Below are positions 52,729 through 60,598 of a DNA stretch of 61,051 nucleotides, piece by piece. This stretch comes from an uncultured Spirochaetia bacterium (GTDB lineage: Bacteria > Spirochaetota > Brachyspiria > Brachyspirales > Brachyspiraceae). A program made the position numbers and the translations under genes. The notes under the pieces were generated by a model. It did not search any database, was not told the origin of the DNA, and saw only the letters and a program-made list of their open reading frames with translations. Each line of letters begins with the position of its first letter. Position 1 is the stretch's first letter. Location of the stretch: assembly GCA_947038115.1 (NCBI GenBank), contig CAMQVF010000003.1, forward strand, positions 1 to 61,051, written 5' to 3'.

Positions 52729-53961
52729 ATGGAGACAATCAAGAAAAAACCAAATCAATACAAATTTGCGTTAATACTACTAGGTTCAATATTTATAGGA
52801 AGTATAATTGGTATAGTATTTGGTGAGAAAGCTAAAGTATTAAAACCTTTTGGTGACATATTCATTAATGCAATGTTTACCATTGTTGTGCCTTTGGTAT
52901 TTGTAACAATTAGTAGTTCTATGTCGAGTATAAATAGTATCAAACGATTGAGAAATATACTTAAAAATTTGATATTAGTTTTCGTCTCAACTGGACTCAT
53001 CGCTTCAGTTTTAATTTTAGTTACTGTAACTATTTTTCCGCCTGCCAAAGGGGTTAATATCGACATAACTGAAACCCAAATAGTTAATCCACTAAGCACG
53101 GCTGATCAAATCGTTTCTACTTTTACTGTCGACGATTTCCCTAAAGTGCTTTCAAAACAGCATATGCTACCACTCATACTATTTTCAATATTTTTTGGAA
53201 TAAGTGTTAATCTAATGGGTGAAAAAGCAAAAATGATATCTGGTGCACTCGATGCACTCTCGAAAGTTTTTATTAAAATGATTTCGATACTCATGTATTA
53301 TGCACCCATCGGGCTTGGAGCATACTTTGCTGCTATAACTGGGGAATATGGAAAAGAACTTATAGGCTCTTATGCAAGAGCTATGGTCATTTATTATCCT
53401 CTATGTTTTTTATATTTAGTAGTGTTCTTTCCTATATATATGTATCTTGCGGGAGGCAAGCAAGGAATTAAATCGATAAAATATTTAATTGCTCCTATAG
53501 TAACATCAATTTCTACTCAAAGCTCTATTGCCACACTACCTGTAAATATCGAAGCATGTGAAAAAATTGGAGTTCCAAGAGACATAAGTAATATTGTGCT
53601 ACCAATTGGTGCGACTGCTCATATGGACGGGACAGTAATAAGCACAGTTCTTAAAATATCATTTTTATTTGGAATATATGGAATACCTTTCGCAGGTGTA
53701 GAAACTTATGCTACAGCCATTTTACTATCACTAGTAGGTGGTATGGTTATGTCGGGTGTACCCGGTGGAGGACTCATCGGCGAAATGCTTATAGTATCAA
53801 TGTATGGATTCCCACCCGAGGCTTTTCCTATCATTGCGACTATCGGTTATTTAGTTGACCCACCAGCCACTATGATTAATGCAACAGGCGACACTGTGGC
53901 TTCTATGCTTGTAACAAGATTAGTCGAAGGTAAGAACTGGATGATTAAGAGTTTAAGTTAG
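52729..53961 (+). CDS. Dicarboxylate/amino acid:cation symporter (DAACS family), second copy
   Basis: The 410 aa membrane carrier is a better match to the canonical DAACS than the 12.5 kb copy: STQSSIATLP (262-271), GATAHMDGT (294-302), PGGGLIGE (345-352) and DPPATMINATGD (377-388). The residue equal to GltPh Arg397 is Ala380, so an acidic substrate such as glutamate or malate is unlikely; a neutral amino acid is more plausible. AAGGAG precedes the ATG. It follows the GH3 gene by 14 nt and ends in a strong terminator. Confidence 0.9.
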   Translation: METIKKKPNQYKFALILLGSIFIGSIIGIVFGEKAKVLKPFGDIFINAMFTIVVPLVFVTISSSMSSINSIKRLRNILKNLILVFVSTGLIASVLILVTVTIFPPAKGVNIDITETQIVNPLSTADQIVSTFTVDDFPKVLSKQHMLPLILFSIFFGISVNLMGEKAKMISGALDALSKVFIKMISILMYYAPIGLGAYFAAITGEYGKELIGSYARAMVIYYPLCFLYLVVFFPIYMYLAGGKQGIKSIKYLIAPIVTSISTQSSIATLPVNIEACEKIGVPRDISNIVLPIGATAHMDGTVISTVLKISFLFGIYGIPFAGVETYATAILLSLVGGMVMSGVPGGGLIGEMLIVSMYGFPPEAFPIIATIGYLVDPPATMINATGDTVASMLVTRLVEGKNWMIKSLS

Positions 53962-53984
53962 AATAATTTTAATTAATAAATATA

Positions 53985-54030
53985 CCCTCTATGAATAATT
54001 TAAATCTTTCATAGAGGGCATATTTTTATT
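53985..54030. terminator. Terminator between the DAACS gene and a lipoprotein gene
   Basis: Perfect 10-bp stem CCCTCTATGA (53985-53994) and TCATAGAGGG (54009-54018), followed by CATATTTTTATTTT. The minus strand also runs into an AT-rich tail, so it may serve the convergent lipoprotein gene. Confidence 0.8.
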
Positions 54031-54045
54031 TTAATACTTTTTTAT

Positions 54046-54969
54046 TTATTGACGATTTGGCATTTCTCGAGCTGCTAATATATAGCGATTATCACCAGAA
54101 ATTGCAACACCAGAAATTTCAGTAACAACCATATAAGCTTTATATCCATCTCCATCATCTAAAAGAGATATCTTCGCTTCATCTGTAAGTGATGCTAATG
54201 AAACTGTTCTAATGCCATTATAACTTGGCTGGATCATCGACTCAGTTACACTAGGAGTTTCAATTCCGTAAGATTTTCCATCCTCACAAGTCTTTATATA
54301 TAATATGCTGAATTTTATACTCTTCTGAGTCGATGCTTTGATCTTCCAAAATAGATTGCCTTCCTCTAAATCGGCAACCAAGTAAACATAAGGCTCAAGA
54401 CTTGTACCAGAATTATTATAGGCATATCCTGTAACTCCAGCATAGCCAGAAGTTTGTATGAATTGACCTGATTCCCAAGCAGCAGTATGAGTCGCCACTG
54501 CAGGCATAGTCATCTCTGTAAGTCCTGCTGTCTCGCATGTAGATTTGTCCATAACAGCATTTTTCCAAGAGCCTCCCTCTTTTACATGAGTAAGTGTTAA
54601 TTTACTAGACCCAATATCGATTGCTCCGTTTGGCATTGGTCCATAAGTAATAGTTGGAGCTATATTATCTTGCACTTCATACGACTTATTATTAGAATCT
54701 TTTATAACCATAGCTGATATTGAATTTGGATAGATTACACCATCTTCATAAGCAACATTTAAATCACCTGACGCTGTTGGTATTTCACTAAGTAGTGATG
54801 CAGCATTACCATCTATATAATAATATGATGTTTCACCCGGTACTTCTGGTTTAACATCTACTTCCGAGTCTAGCTCCACTCCTACAGCTTCTCCTGGATC
54901 TGAACTACTGCAAGATGCTATAAGAAACACTATCAAAAACAAAACACAAAAGGGGATTTTTTTAAACAT
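54046..54969 (-). CDS. Lipoprotein of unknown function
   Basis: The 307 aa product has a lipoprotein signal ending IASC (Cys near residue 20) and a beta-rich mature domain with many Thr, Ser and Gly residues. Two cysteines in the mature part (CETAG and KTCEDG) could form a disulfide. No family recognised. The ATG at 54969 is chosen over a frame start at 54999 because AGGAG lies 7 bases upstream and the signal peptide begins there. Divergent from another lipoprotein gene. Confidence 0.68.
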   Translation of the reverse strand: MFKKIPFCVLFLIVFLIASCSSSDPGEAVGVELDSEVDVKPEVPGETSYYYIDGNAASLLSEIPTASGDLNVAYEDGVIYPNSISAMVIKDSNNKSYEVQDNIAPTITYGPMPNGAIDIGSSKLTLTHVKEGGSWKNAVMDKSTCETAGLTEMTMPAVATHTAAWESGQFIQTSGYAGVTGYAYNNSGTSLEPYVYLVADLEEGNLFWKIKASTQKSIKFSILYIKTCEDGKSYGIETPSVTESMIQPSYNGIRTVSLASLTDEAKISLLDDGDGYKAYMVVTEISGVAISGDNRYILAAREMPNRQ

Positions 54970-55213
54970 TATTACGCTCCTAATTTTTTTTATAATCAAG
55001 CATAAACATATTTAGCTAAAACATAAACTATATACAAAAACTATATTTATATAAAATTACTACTTATATATAATATTTATTTTTATAATTTTTTAAATTT
55101 CTAAACTATATAGATTTTTTGATAATAAATACTTTTATATAAAGTGTCATTTTGCCTAGCTATAATATATTAATAGTCTCATTGATAGTAAAAAAACAAG
55201 GAGAGTATCGAAA

Positions 55214-56002
55214 ATGAAAAAAATAGTTTTAATTATGACGCTATTATTAGCAACATTGGCAATTAGTTGTTCAAGTGATGATCCAGCACAACTAAAGTTA
55301 TCAGAAAGAGCAGGAGATTATCTAGTTAGCTATGGTAAAACTGACAAAGCAGCTGACGCTATGATGGTTTTAAGCATTAATGCAGATGGTACAGGGTCTA
55401 TAGTATCAACTTCATTCAATAATGAAATAAACCCAGCGACAACTGTTGATGGTACTTTTGGTGACCCAAATTCAAATGCAGATAGTTTTACATTTAAGTT
55501 TAATGGTAGCCGTTTAGTTGGAGATAGCAAAATAACTTTTACTGATGATAAAACTGTAAAATTTATACCTGCAGGTAGTTTCTTTGGAAATGCAGGAACA
55601 GAGTATACATTAACTAAACAAGCAAGCAAAGTAACAATACCAAAACCTTATGCCCCTAAAAACATTGATATTATTAATATGCAAAAGCGTGCAGGATCTT
55701 ACTTATCTGAAAATAAAATAAGTGATGATGGAAAATATGTAACCATAACTATAAATGCAAGTGGTGTTGGCACTTGGACATTTGAAGGATCTCAAGGTAT
55801 ACCTATAACTCTAACAACTATTAGTGGTAGTGCTGTTTCAACTTCTACACAAGACACTGTATTAAAATTTACATACAATGGTTTCCCGGTTGAAATAACT
55901 TTTTATGATAGTAATTTAAATAAAGCAACAATCACAGGACAAGATAAACCTGATGGAACCAAATCAGAAATTATTGGTATGCAAGAATTTAAAAAACAGT
56001 AA
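55214..56002 (+). CDS. Lipoprotein with two copies of a beta-rich domain
   Basis: The 262 aa protein has a lipobox AISC (Cys near residue 19). The mature part consists of two similar halves: SERAGDYLVSYGK ... MMVLSINADGTGSIVST (about 30-130) and QKRAGSYLSENKI ... VTITINASGVGTWTFEG (about 155-260). Each half has an RAGxY start, an I-N-A-x-G-x-G strand and ends in a charged strand. This looks like internal duplication. The function is unknown; surface-exposed beta-sandwich lipoproteins are common in spirochaetes. AAGGAGAG precedes the ATG. Confidence 0.72.
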   Translation: MKKIVLIMTLLLATLAISCSSDDPAQLKLSERAGDYLVSYGKTDKAADAMMVLSINADGTGSIVSTSFNNEINPATTVDGTFGDPNSNADSFTFKFNGSRLVGDSKITFTDDKTVKFIPAGSFFGNAGTEYTLTKQASKVTIPKPYAPKNIDIINMQKRAGSYLSENKISDDGKYVTITINASGVGTWTFEGSQGIPITLTTISGSAVSTSTQDTVLKFTYNGFPVEITFYDSNLNKATITGQDKPDGTKSEIIGMQEFKKQ

Positions 56003-56015
56003 AAAAATTATAAAT

Positions 56016-56046
56016 GAGGGGGAGTAAAAAGCTCCCTCTTTTTTTA
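56016..56046 (+). terminator. Terminator after the duplicated-domain lipoprotein gene
   Basis: GAGGGGGAG (56016-56024) pairs with CTCCCTCTT (56032-56040, two wobbles) and is followed by a long T-run. Confidence 0.8.
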
Positions 56047-56260
56047 TAGTTTAAATAAATCATACACAGTGAGTATTAGTACTTTCTATATATTTCTATT
56101 AAAAAATTACTAATCTATTTTTCAATAATATCAACTTACTAATTACAAATATTTACTCTCTAAAAAAATATAATATGTAACAATAAGAATTAATTTAATT
56201 GATGATATATTATATACCCACCGATAATACTAAATGCATACTTATCTTAATTAATTATCA

Positions 56261-56289
56261 TTGACTTTTTTTCTATTCTTAATTATGAT
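56261..56289 (+). promoter_or_regulatory. Promoter of the MoxR-type ATPase gene
   Basis: TTGACT (56261-56266), 17 bp, TATGAT (56284-56289), 26 nt before the ATG at 56316. Confidence 0.6.
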
Positions 56290-56315
56290 TACTTAATGAT
56301 TAACTGGGAGCAAAA

Positions 56316-57206
56316 ATGGAAAAGATTCAAATAGAGAATGTGGAAATAACCTTAGCACATCCTGATAATTTAAATGTGAAGTGGACTGGTCAAAATGACT
56401 TAATAAGACAACTTATGGCTTCATGGACAATAATAGATGACGAAGATATACCTCTAAACCCTCGTATAGTTGGAAAACCCGGCACTGGAAAAACAACACT
56501 TTCTTATTATGTTGCAAGCGAAATGCTTAAAAAAGATGTTTATATTTTTCAATGTACTGTGGATACTCGCCCTGAAGATTTAATTATAATGCCTGTAATT
56601 TCATCGAATAACACAATAAGCTATCATGCCTCAAGCCTAGTTACTGCGATGATTAAAGGTGGCGTTGCTATTCTCGATGAGGGAAATAGAATGAGTGAAA
56701 AAAGTTGGGCTTCACTAGCTCCTCTTTTGGACGACAGACGCTATGTTGAAAGCGTTGTTGCTGGAATAAAAATTAAGGCTCATCCTGACTTTAGAATAAT
56801 TGCTACAATGAATGATGATGCTTCTACTTTTGATTTGCCAGAATATATTCACTCGAGGCTTCAACCAACAATCGAACTTCCATATCCTGATATGAAAGAA
56901 GAATATGATATATTAAAAATGAATATACCATTTGCCGATGAAGACATATTGAAAATTACAGTAGGTTTTTTGCAGAAATCACATACACATAATACTTCTT
57001 TTTCTGTACGAGATGGGATTAATATAGCAAGATATGCAATGAAATTATTTAAAACTTCGACTGTATCAGAAAAAAATATCGCATTCATTATGGCGTTAAA
57101 GTCGGTTTTAGGAGCAGATGGGCTTAGATTGTTAAGCTTTACTCCACCTACTACTAAAGATTCTACCGACGATGATGATAATGACGACGACAATTTGCAA
57201 TTATAA
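56316..57206 (+). CDS. AAA+ ATPase of the MoxR/AAA_5 group, orphan
   Basis: The 296 aa protein has Walker A GKPGTGKTT (near residue 53), Walker B VAILDEGNRM with the AAA_5-type DEGNR, sensor 1 FRIIATMND, and an arginine-finger region HSRLQPTIELPYPD. Such ATPases usually work as chaperones with a VWA-domain partner encoded next door (as MoxR-CoxE or CbbQ-CbbO); none is adjacent here. The C-terminal tail DSTDDDDNDDDNLQL is strongly acidic. GGGAG precedes the ATG. It converges on the SPOR gene with 1 bp between stops and no visible terminator. Confidence 0.85.
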   Translation: MEKIQIENVEITLAHPDNLNVKWTGQNDLIRQLMASWTIIDDEDIPLNPRIVGKPGTGKTTLSYYVASEMLKKDVYIFQCTVDTRPEDLIIMPVISSNNTISYHASSLVTAMIKGGVAILDEGNRMSEKSWASLAPLLDDRRYVESVVAGIKIKAHPDFRIIATMNDDASTFDLPEYIHSRLQPTIELPYPDMKEEYDILKMNIPFADEDILKITVGFLQKSHTHNTSFSVRDGINIARYAMKLFKTSTVSEKNIAFIMALKSVLGADGLRLLSFTPPTTKDSTDDDDNDDDNLQL

Positions 57207-57207
57207 A

Positions 57208-58059
57208 TTATTTCTTAGCTGAGTAAATATAACTATCTTTATAAGCCTTAACTTGCTTTAATCTTTGTAATGCAGTTTCCGCTTCTTCTTTAGTATTATA
57301 GCGACCTATTTTTAGCTTATACATAGTAGTACCACTTTTAGTCTGATCCTCTTGTATAAAAGCTTTAGGATAGTTTTTCTTTAAAGTATCTAACGAAGAA
57401 TATGAATTATCTTTATTATATGCAACAGCTACTTGAATAAAATAAATAACATCTTTATAAGTTGAAGTACTTCCATAAGGCACTTTTGTTACATTATTAT
57501 TATCTGCCTTAAACGCCACTGGAGGCTTAGCATCAGGCACAACATAATATTTCTCAGGGCTATAAGTTGTGTTAGGTGTATCATTTTTATTGATAGCATT
57601 AACTGAATCATTAATCAACGCAAGCTCTTCTGACAATGCTTTTGTATACTCATTGTAATCTTTATTATTAAACACAACAATATTTTCATTTGAAGCAGAA
57701 CCCATCTGCGATAAAGTTGTCATATCTAAAATTTGTGCATCATTAGGTTTAGTTTCTATTTTTTCAACAAGTGCATCAGCACCATTAGGAACAGAAATAG
57801 ACTTCATAGTTGTCGCATCTTCTCTAAGCAAAATAGAGGCTGAAGCGTCATTTACGGCTACTGCAGTATTTTTCCTACTTGTACCTAAGTAAAATCCTAC
57901 AGAAAAAATGAATGCTGTAATAGCAAGACAACAAACAAAAAATAATGTGAGCCTTATAGAAGTGAAATTTATCACATACAATGTTTGAGAACGCTTTTGC
58001 CTATTATTTGTAGGTGATTTGTCTTCGCCGTTGTTTTTTATATAACCTTTCTGATCCAT
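57208..58059 (-). CDS. SPOR-domain membrane protein
   Basis: A 283 aa bitopic protein: a basic cytoplasmic N-terminus (about 1-30), one membrane helix (about 34-58), a linker, and a C-terminal SPOR domain (about 205-280; FIQVAVAYNKDN ... MYKLKIGRYNTKEEAETALQ). SPOR domains bind denuded septal peptidoglycan and mark division proteins such as FtsN. Its place in a cluster with ftsZ supports a role in division. AGGA lies before the start, which falls 56 bases inside coaE. Confidence 0.88.
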   Translation of the reverse strand: MDQKGYIKNNGEDKSPTNNRQKRSQTLYVINFTSIRLTLFFVCCLAITAFIFSVGFYLGTSRKNTAVAVNDASASILLREDATTMKSISVPNGADALVEKIETKPNDAQILDMTTLSQMGSASNENIVVFNNKDYNEYTKALSEELALINDSVNAINKNDTPNTTYSPEKYYVVPDAKPPVAFKADNNNVTKVPYGSTSTYKDVIYFIQVAVAYNKDNSYSSLDTLKKNYPKAFIQEDQTKSGTTMYKLKIGRYNTKEEAETALQRLKQVKAYKDSYIYSAKK

Positions 58060-58624
58060 ATTGTAGTCCTATTTTTTTTGTAATTACAAGAAGTTTCTTA
58101 TAATCTCTCATATTCTTAACCACAATATCGGCATCAGATTTCTTAATTTTTACGTCTCTTTGAATTTTTATGAGTTTACGGGCTTTATCCTCATCTATAG
58201 ACCTGTTTTTTAGTCGACTTACAATAGATGAAACCTTACTATCAATATATATCTTTAAATTGCATAATTTATCAATTTTAATTCGATGAAGAAGTGCTGC
58301 TTCAATAACTATGTCTTTATCAGTGCTTTCTATTATTTTTTTTATTTGATCTAAAATGAATGGATGAGAAATCGATTCTAATTTTTTAAGTTTTTTTTTA
58401 TCAGAAAATACAATTCGACCCAAAGTTTTTCTGTTTATATTATTATCTTCATCCAAAATGCTAAGTCCAAATGCATTAACTATATCATCTTTTTTTGATG
58501 TTAAAGCCAAATGACCAATCTCATCAGCACTTATATATAATGCATTAATATAACTAGAAAGTGTTTTAGAAAATGTCGTTTTGCCTGAAGCTAAAAGACC
58601 ATAAACACCTATAATATTTCTCAT
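58004..58624 (-). CDS. coaE: Dephospho-CoA kinase
   Basis: Last step of coenzyme A synthesis. The 206 aa protein has the P-loop GLLASGKTT (8-16), the DEIGHLAL segment (family DxIxHxL; the adenosine-side motif), FGLSILDEDNNINRKTLGRIVFSD and HPFI. The C-terminal lid with KNRSIDEDKARKLI is recognisable. The 3' end overlaps the SPOR gene by 56 bases in another frame, so its basic C-terminus (KKQRRRQITYK) is encoded by the SPOR gene's start region. It follows the TPR gene by 2 nt. Confidence 0.92.
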   Translation of the reverse strand: MRNIIGVYGLLASGKTTFSKTLSSYINALYISADEIGHLALTSKKDDIVNAFGLSILDEDNNINRKTLGRIVFSDKKKLKKLESISHPFILDQIKKIIESTDKDIVIEAALLHRIKIDKLCNLKIYIDSKVSSIVSRLKNRSIDEDKARKLIKIQRDVKIKKSDADIVVKNMRDYKKLLVITKKIGLQYGSERLYKKQRRRQITYK

Positions 58625-58626
58625 TT

Positions 58627-60570
58627 TTAATTAGCAGCGATGTCGACAGGTGTATCTACTGTATATGGTGCGACAACTTGATAAAGCCTCACATTATTCA
58701 ATGAGCGAGGGTCTAAAGCTTTTAGAAGCGAAACATTCTCATCAACACTCACGACTTTTAGAATAGATATTATATCAGTTGGTTTTTTATCTATAGATTT
58801 AGTCTTAATATTATAATACGCTTTGTCAGTATCATATACCGCAAATGTCATACCATTTGTAATACCATGCCACTTGCCAGCATTTATATAAAGACTATCA
58901 CCATAAATTTTAATAATATTAGCATAAAATGGAATAGAATTATTAATATAAGATCCTATATCAGCAGAAGCATTCATCATATTATAATTGCCATCTTTGA
59001 AAATAATAAAGTTTGTAACAGAGCGTCGACTTCTGACATCGATTAAGTCTAAAACTAAACTGATATTATTTTTACCCTTTGAAATACTTCCAGTCAAATA
59101 AAAATCTACATTATTTTTTGAAAGCAAATTATCAAAACTTGAGCCCAAAGCATTATTAGTATAAAGCTCAACTAAATTCATTCTTTTATATTGCGACAAA
59201 GCATAGGCTAAATTGTCATACATAGCCATATTAAGCATTTTAGGGCTTCCTAATTGCTCAACCAAAGTATCTGTTATTGCAACAGTATATCCGGGTCTCT
59301 TTAACGCATATTGATCAATACCCCATGACTTAGATAAAATATTTCTTGATAGCATTCTTTCAGTATTATTAAACTTATAAAGAATATCTTTATTAGTCGG
59401 GTTTATATTTTTAGCAATAGAAAGTTCTTCAAATGACTTTTCTTTATAACCACGAGTATTATAAATATCATAAAGCGACATACGAGCATAAGTATTAGCA
59501 GGGTTCAGTCTTAAAATTCTATTATAATAAGCAAAACCCTTTATAGGATCAGCAAGCCTGCCGTAATATGCTGCAAGTGGTGCATAATAAAGCCCCGCTC
59601 TATCTCTTTCATGATTTGCTTTAGGATATAAATAAAAAAGAACTCGCTCATATGCTGTTCTTCCAAGTTCATCATCAGGAAATTTCATCAAATATTTCAC
59701 ATAATATTTCTTAGCTTCTTCGTAATTTGCACCCTCTTCGTATAGAGCACCTATAATATAATTTTTATCACCTGAAGTAAAATGGGCTTCATCTATCGAT
59801 TTAAGAATAGTTAACGACTCGTCATATCTTTTAAGTTCAGATAAAGTATAAGCCTTAAGAATTAATGCATCTGTATAATCTTTATAATAAAAAAATGCAT
59901 TATTAAGCTCAGTAATTGTCTTTTCATAATTCTTTGTTATATAATAATAATTAGCCAAATTATAATAACTTTCTGCCATTCGAGGATTATTTTTTATATT
60001 GCGGTTAAAAAGTGTGAAAGCTCGCTCTGGATTTCCAAGCTTAAGTTCTAAATAAGCAAGCCCTAAAACTGCCTCTGACCTTGATGGCGATATTAATATA
60101 GCCTTTTCGTATAATGGCACAGCACTTTTCATATAGCCTGTTTTTTCATTTAATAGAGCTTCGCCATAACTCGCAAAATAGTTTTTACTGTCAAGTGATA
60201 AAATTTGAGCTATAATACCACGAGACTCACCTAAATTATTTTGCATTAAAAGAATTTCTAATTTACGCTCTAAAACTGTAAAAGCTCTTGGATGATACTT
60301 CACTAAATCATTTATTATTACATTTGCTTTATTATAATTTCCTGTTTTTATGTAAGAATCAATAAGTAAAAGTGAACTTTCTAACTTATATCTATTTTCA
60401 GGATAAAAAGCTTCTAGTATTGCTATGGCATCAGAATATTGACGATTTTCATAATAAGTTGTGGCTTGATTTACAGATTCATCAAATTGACTTTGAGAGT
60501 ACAGTAAAGTGCTAAAAAAAACTAAAAAGCATAAAGCTCTAGATAATAATTTGATATCCATATTTAACAA
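58627..60570 (-). CDS. Secreted TPR protein of the division cluster
   Basis: The 647 aa protein has a signal peptide (cleavage after LLYSQS, about residue 27), then at least ten TPR units to about residue 400 (YENRQYSDAIAILEAF, YEKAILISPSRSEAVLGLAY, YYNRILRLNPANTYARMSLY), and a C-terminal region (about 410-640) with mixed alpha/beta character containing VDFYLTGSISKGKNNISLVL, which resembles domains found in periplasmic CsgG-like or TolB-N-like proteins. The TTG at 60570 is taken as start because AGAGGTG lies 8 bases upstream; an ATG at 60561 would sit 17 bases away. Between ftsZ and coaE in one transcript. Confidence 0.78.
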   Translation of the reverse strand: MLNMDIKLLSRALCFLVFFSTLLYSQSQFDESVNQATTYYENRQYSDAIAILEAFYPENRYKLESSLLLIDSYIKTGNYNKANVIINDLVKYHPRAFTVLERKLEILLMQNNLGESRGIIAQILSLDSKNYFASYGEALLNEKTGYMKSAVPLYEKAILISPSRSEAVLGLAYLELKLGNPERAFTLFNRNIKNNPRMAESYYNLANYYYITKNYEKTITELNNAFFYYKDYTDALILKAYTLSELKRYDESLTILKSIDEAHFTSGDKNYIIGALYEEGANYEEAKKYYVKYLMKFPDDELGRTAYERVLFYLYPKANHERDRAGLYYAPLAAYYGRLADPIKGFAYYNRILRLNPANTYARMSLYDIYNTRGYKEKSFEELSIAKNINPTNKDILYKFNNTERMLSRNILSKSWGIDQYALKRPGYTVAITDTLVEQLGSPKMLNMAMYDNLAYALSQYKRMNLVELYTNNALGSSFDNLLSKNNVDFYLTGSISKGKNNISLVLDLIDVRSRRSVTNFIIFKDGNYNMMNASADIGSYINNSIPFYANIIKIYGDSLYINAGKWHGITNGMTFAVYDTDKAYYNIKTKSIDKKPTDIISILKVVSVDENVSLLKALDPRSLNNVRLYQVVAPYTVDTPVDIAAN

Positions 60571-60598
60571 GTATTTAACACCTCTTGAGTAATAATTA

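Larger units (their letters stand above)
56003..56315. other. Intergenic region before the MoxR-type ATPase gene
   Basis: This 313-bp gap begins with the terminator at 56016-56046 and ends with the promoter at 56261-56289. The middle 200 bases are AT-rich with no frame, RNA gene or repeat that I can support. Confidence 0.6.

Noticed and set aside
55161-55166. TATAAT upstream of the duplicated-domain lipoprotein gene
   Set aside because: A convincing -35 at the right distance is missing, so it is not listed as a promoter.
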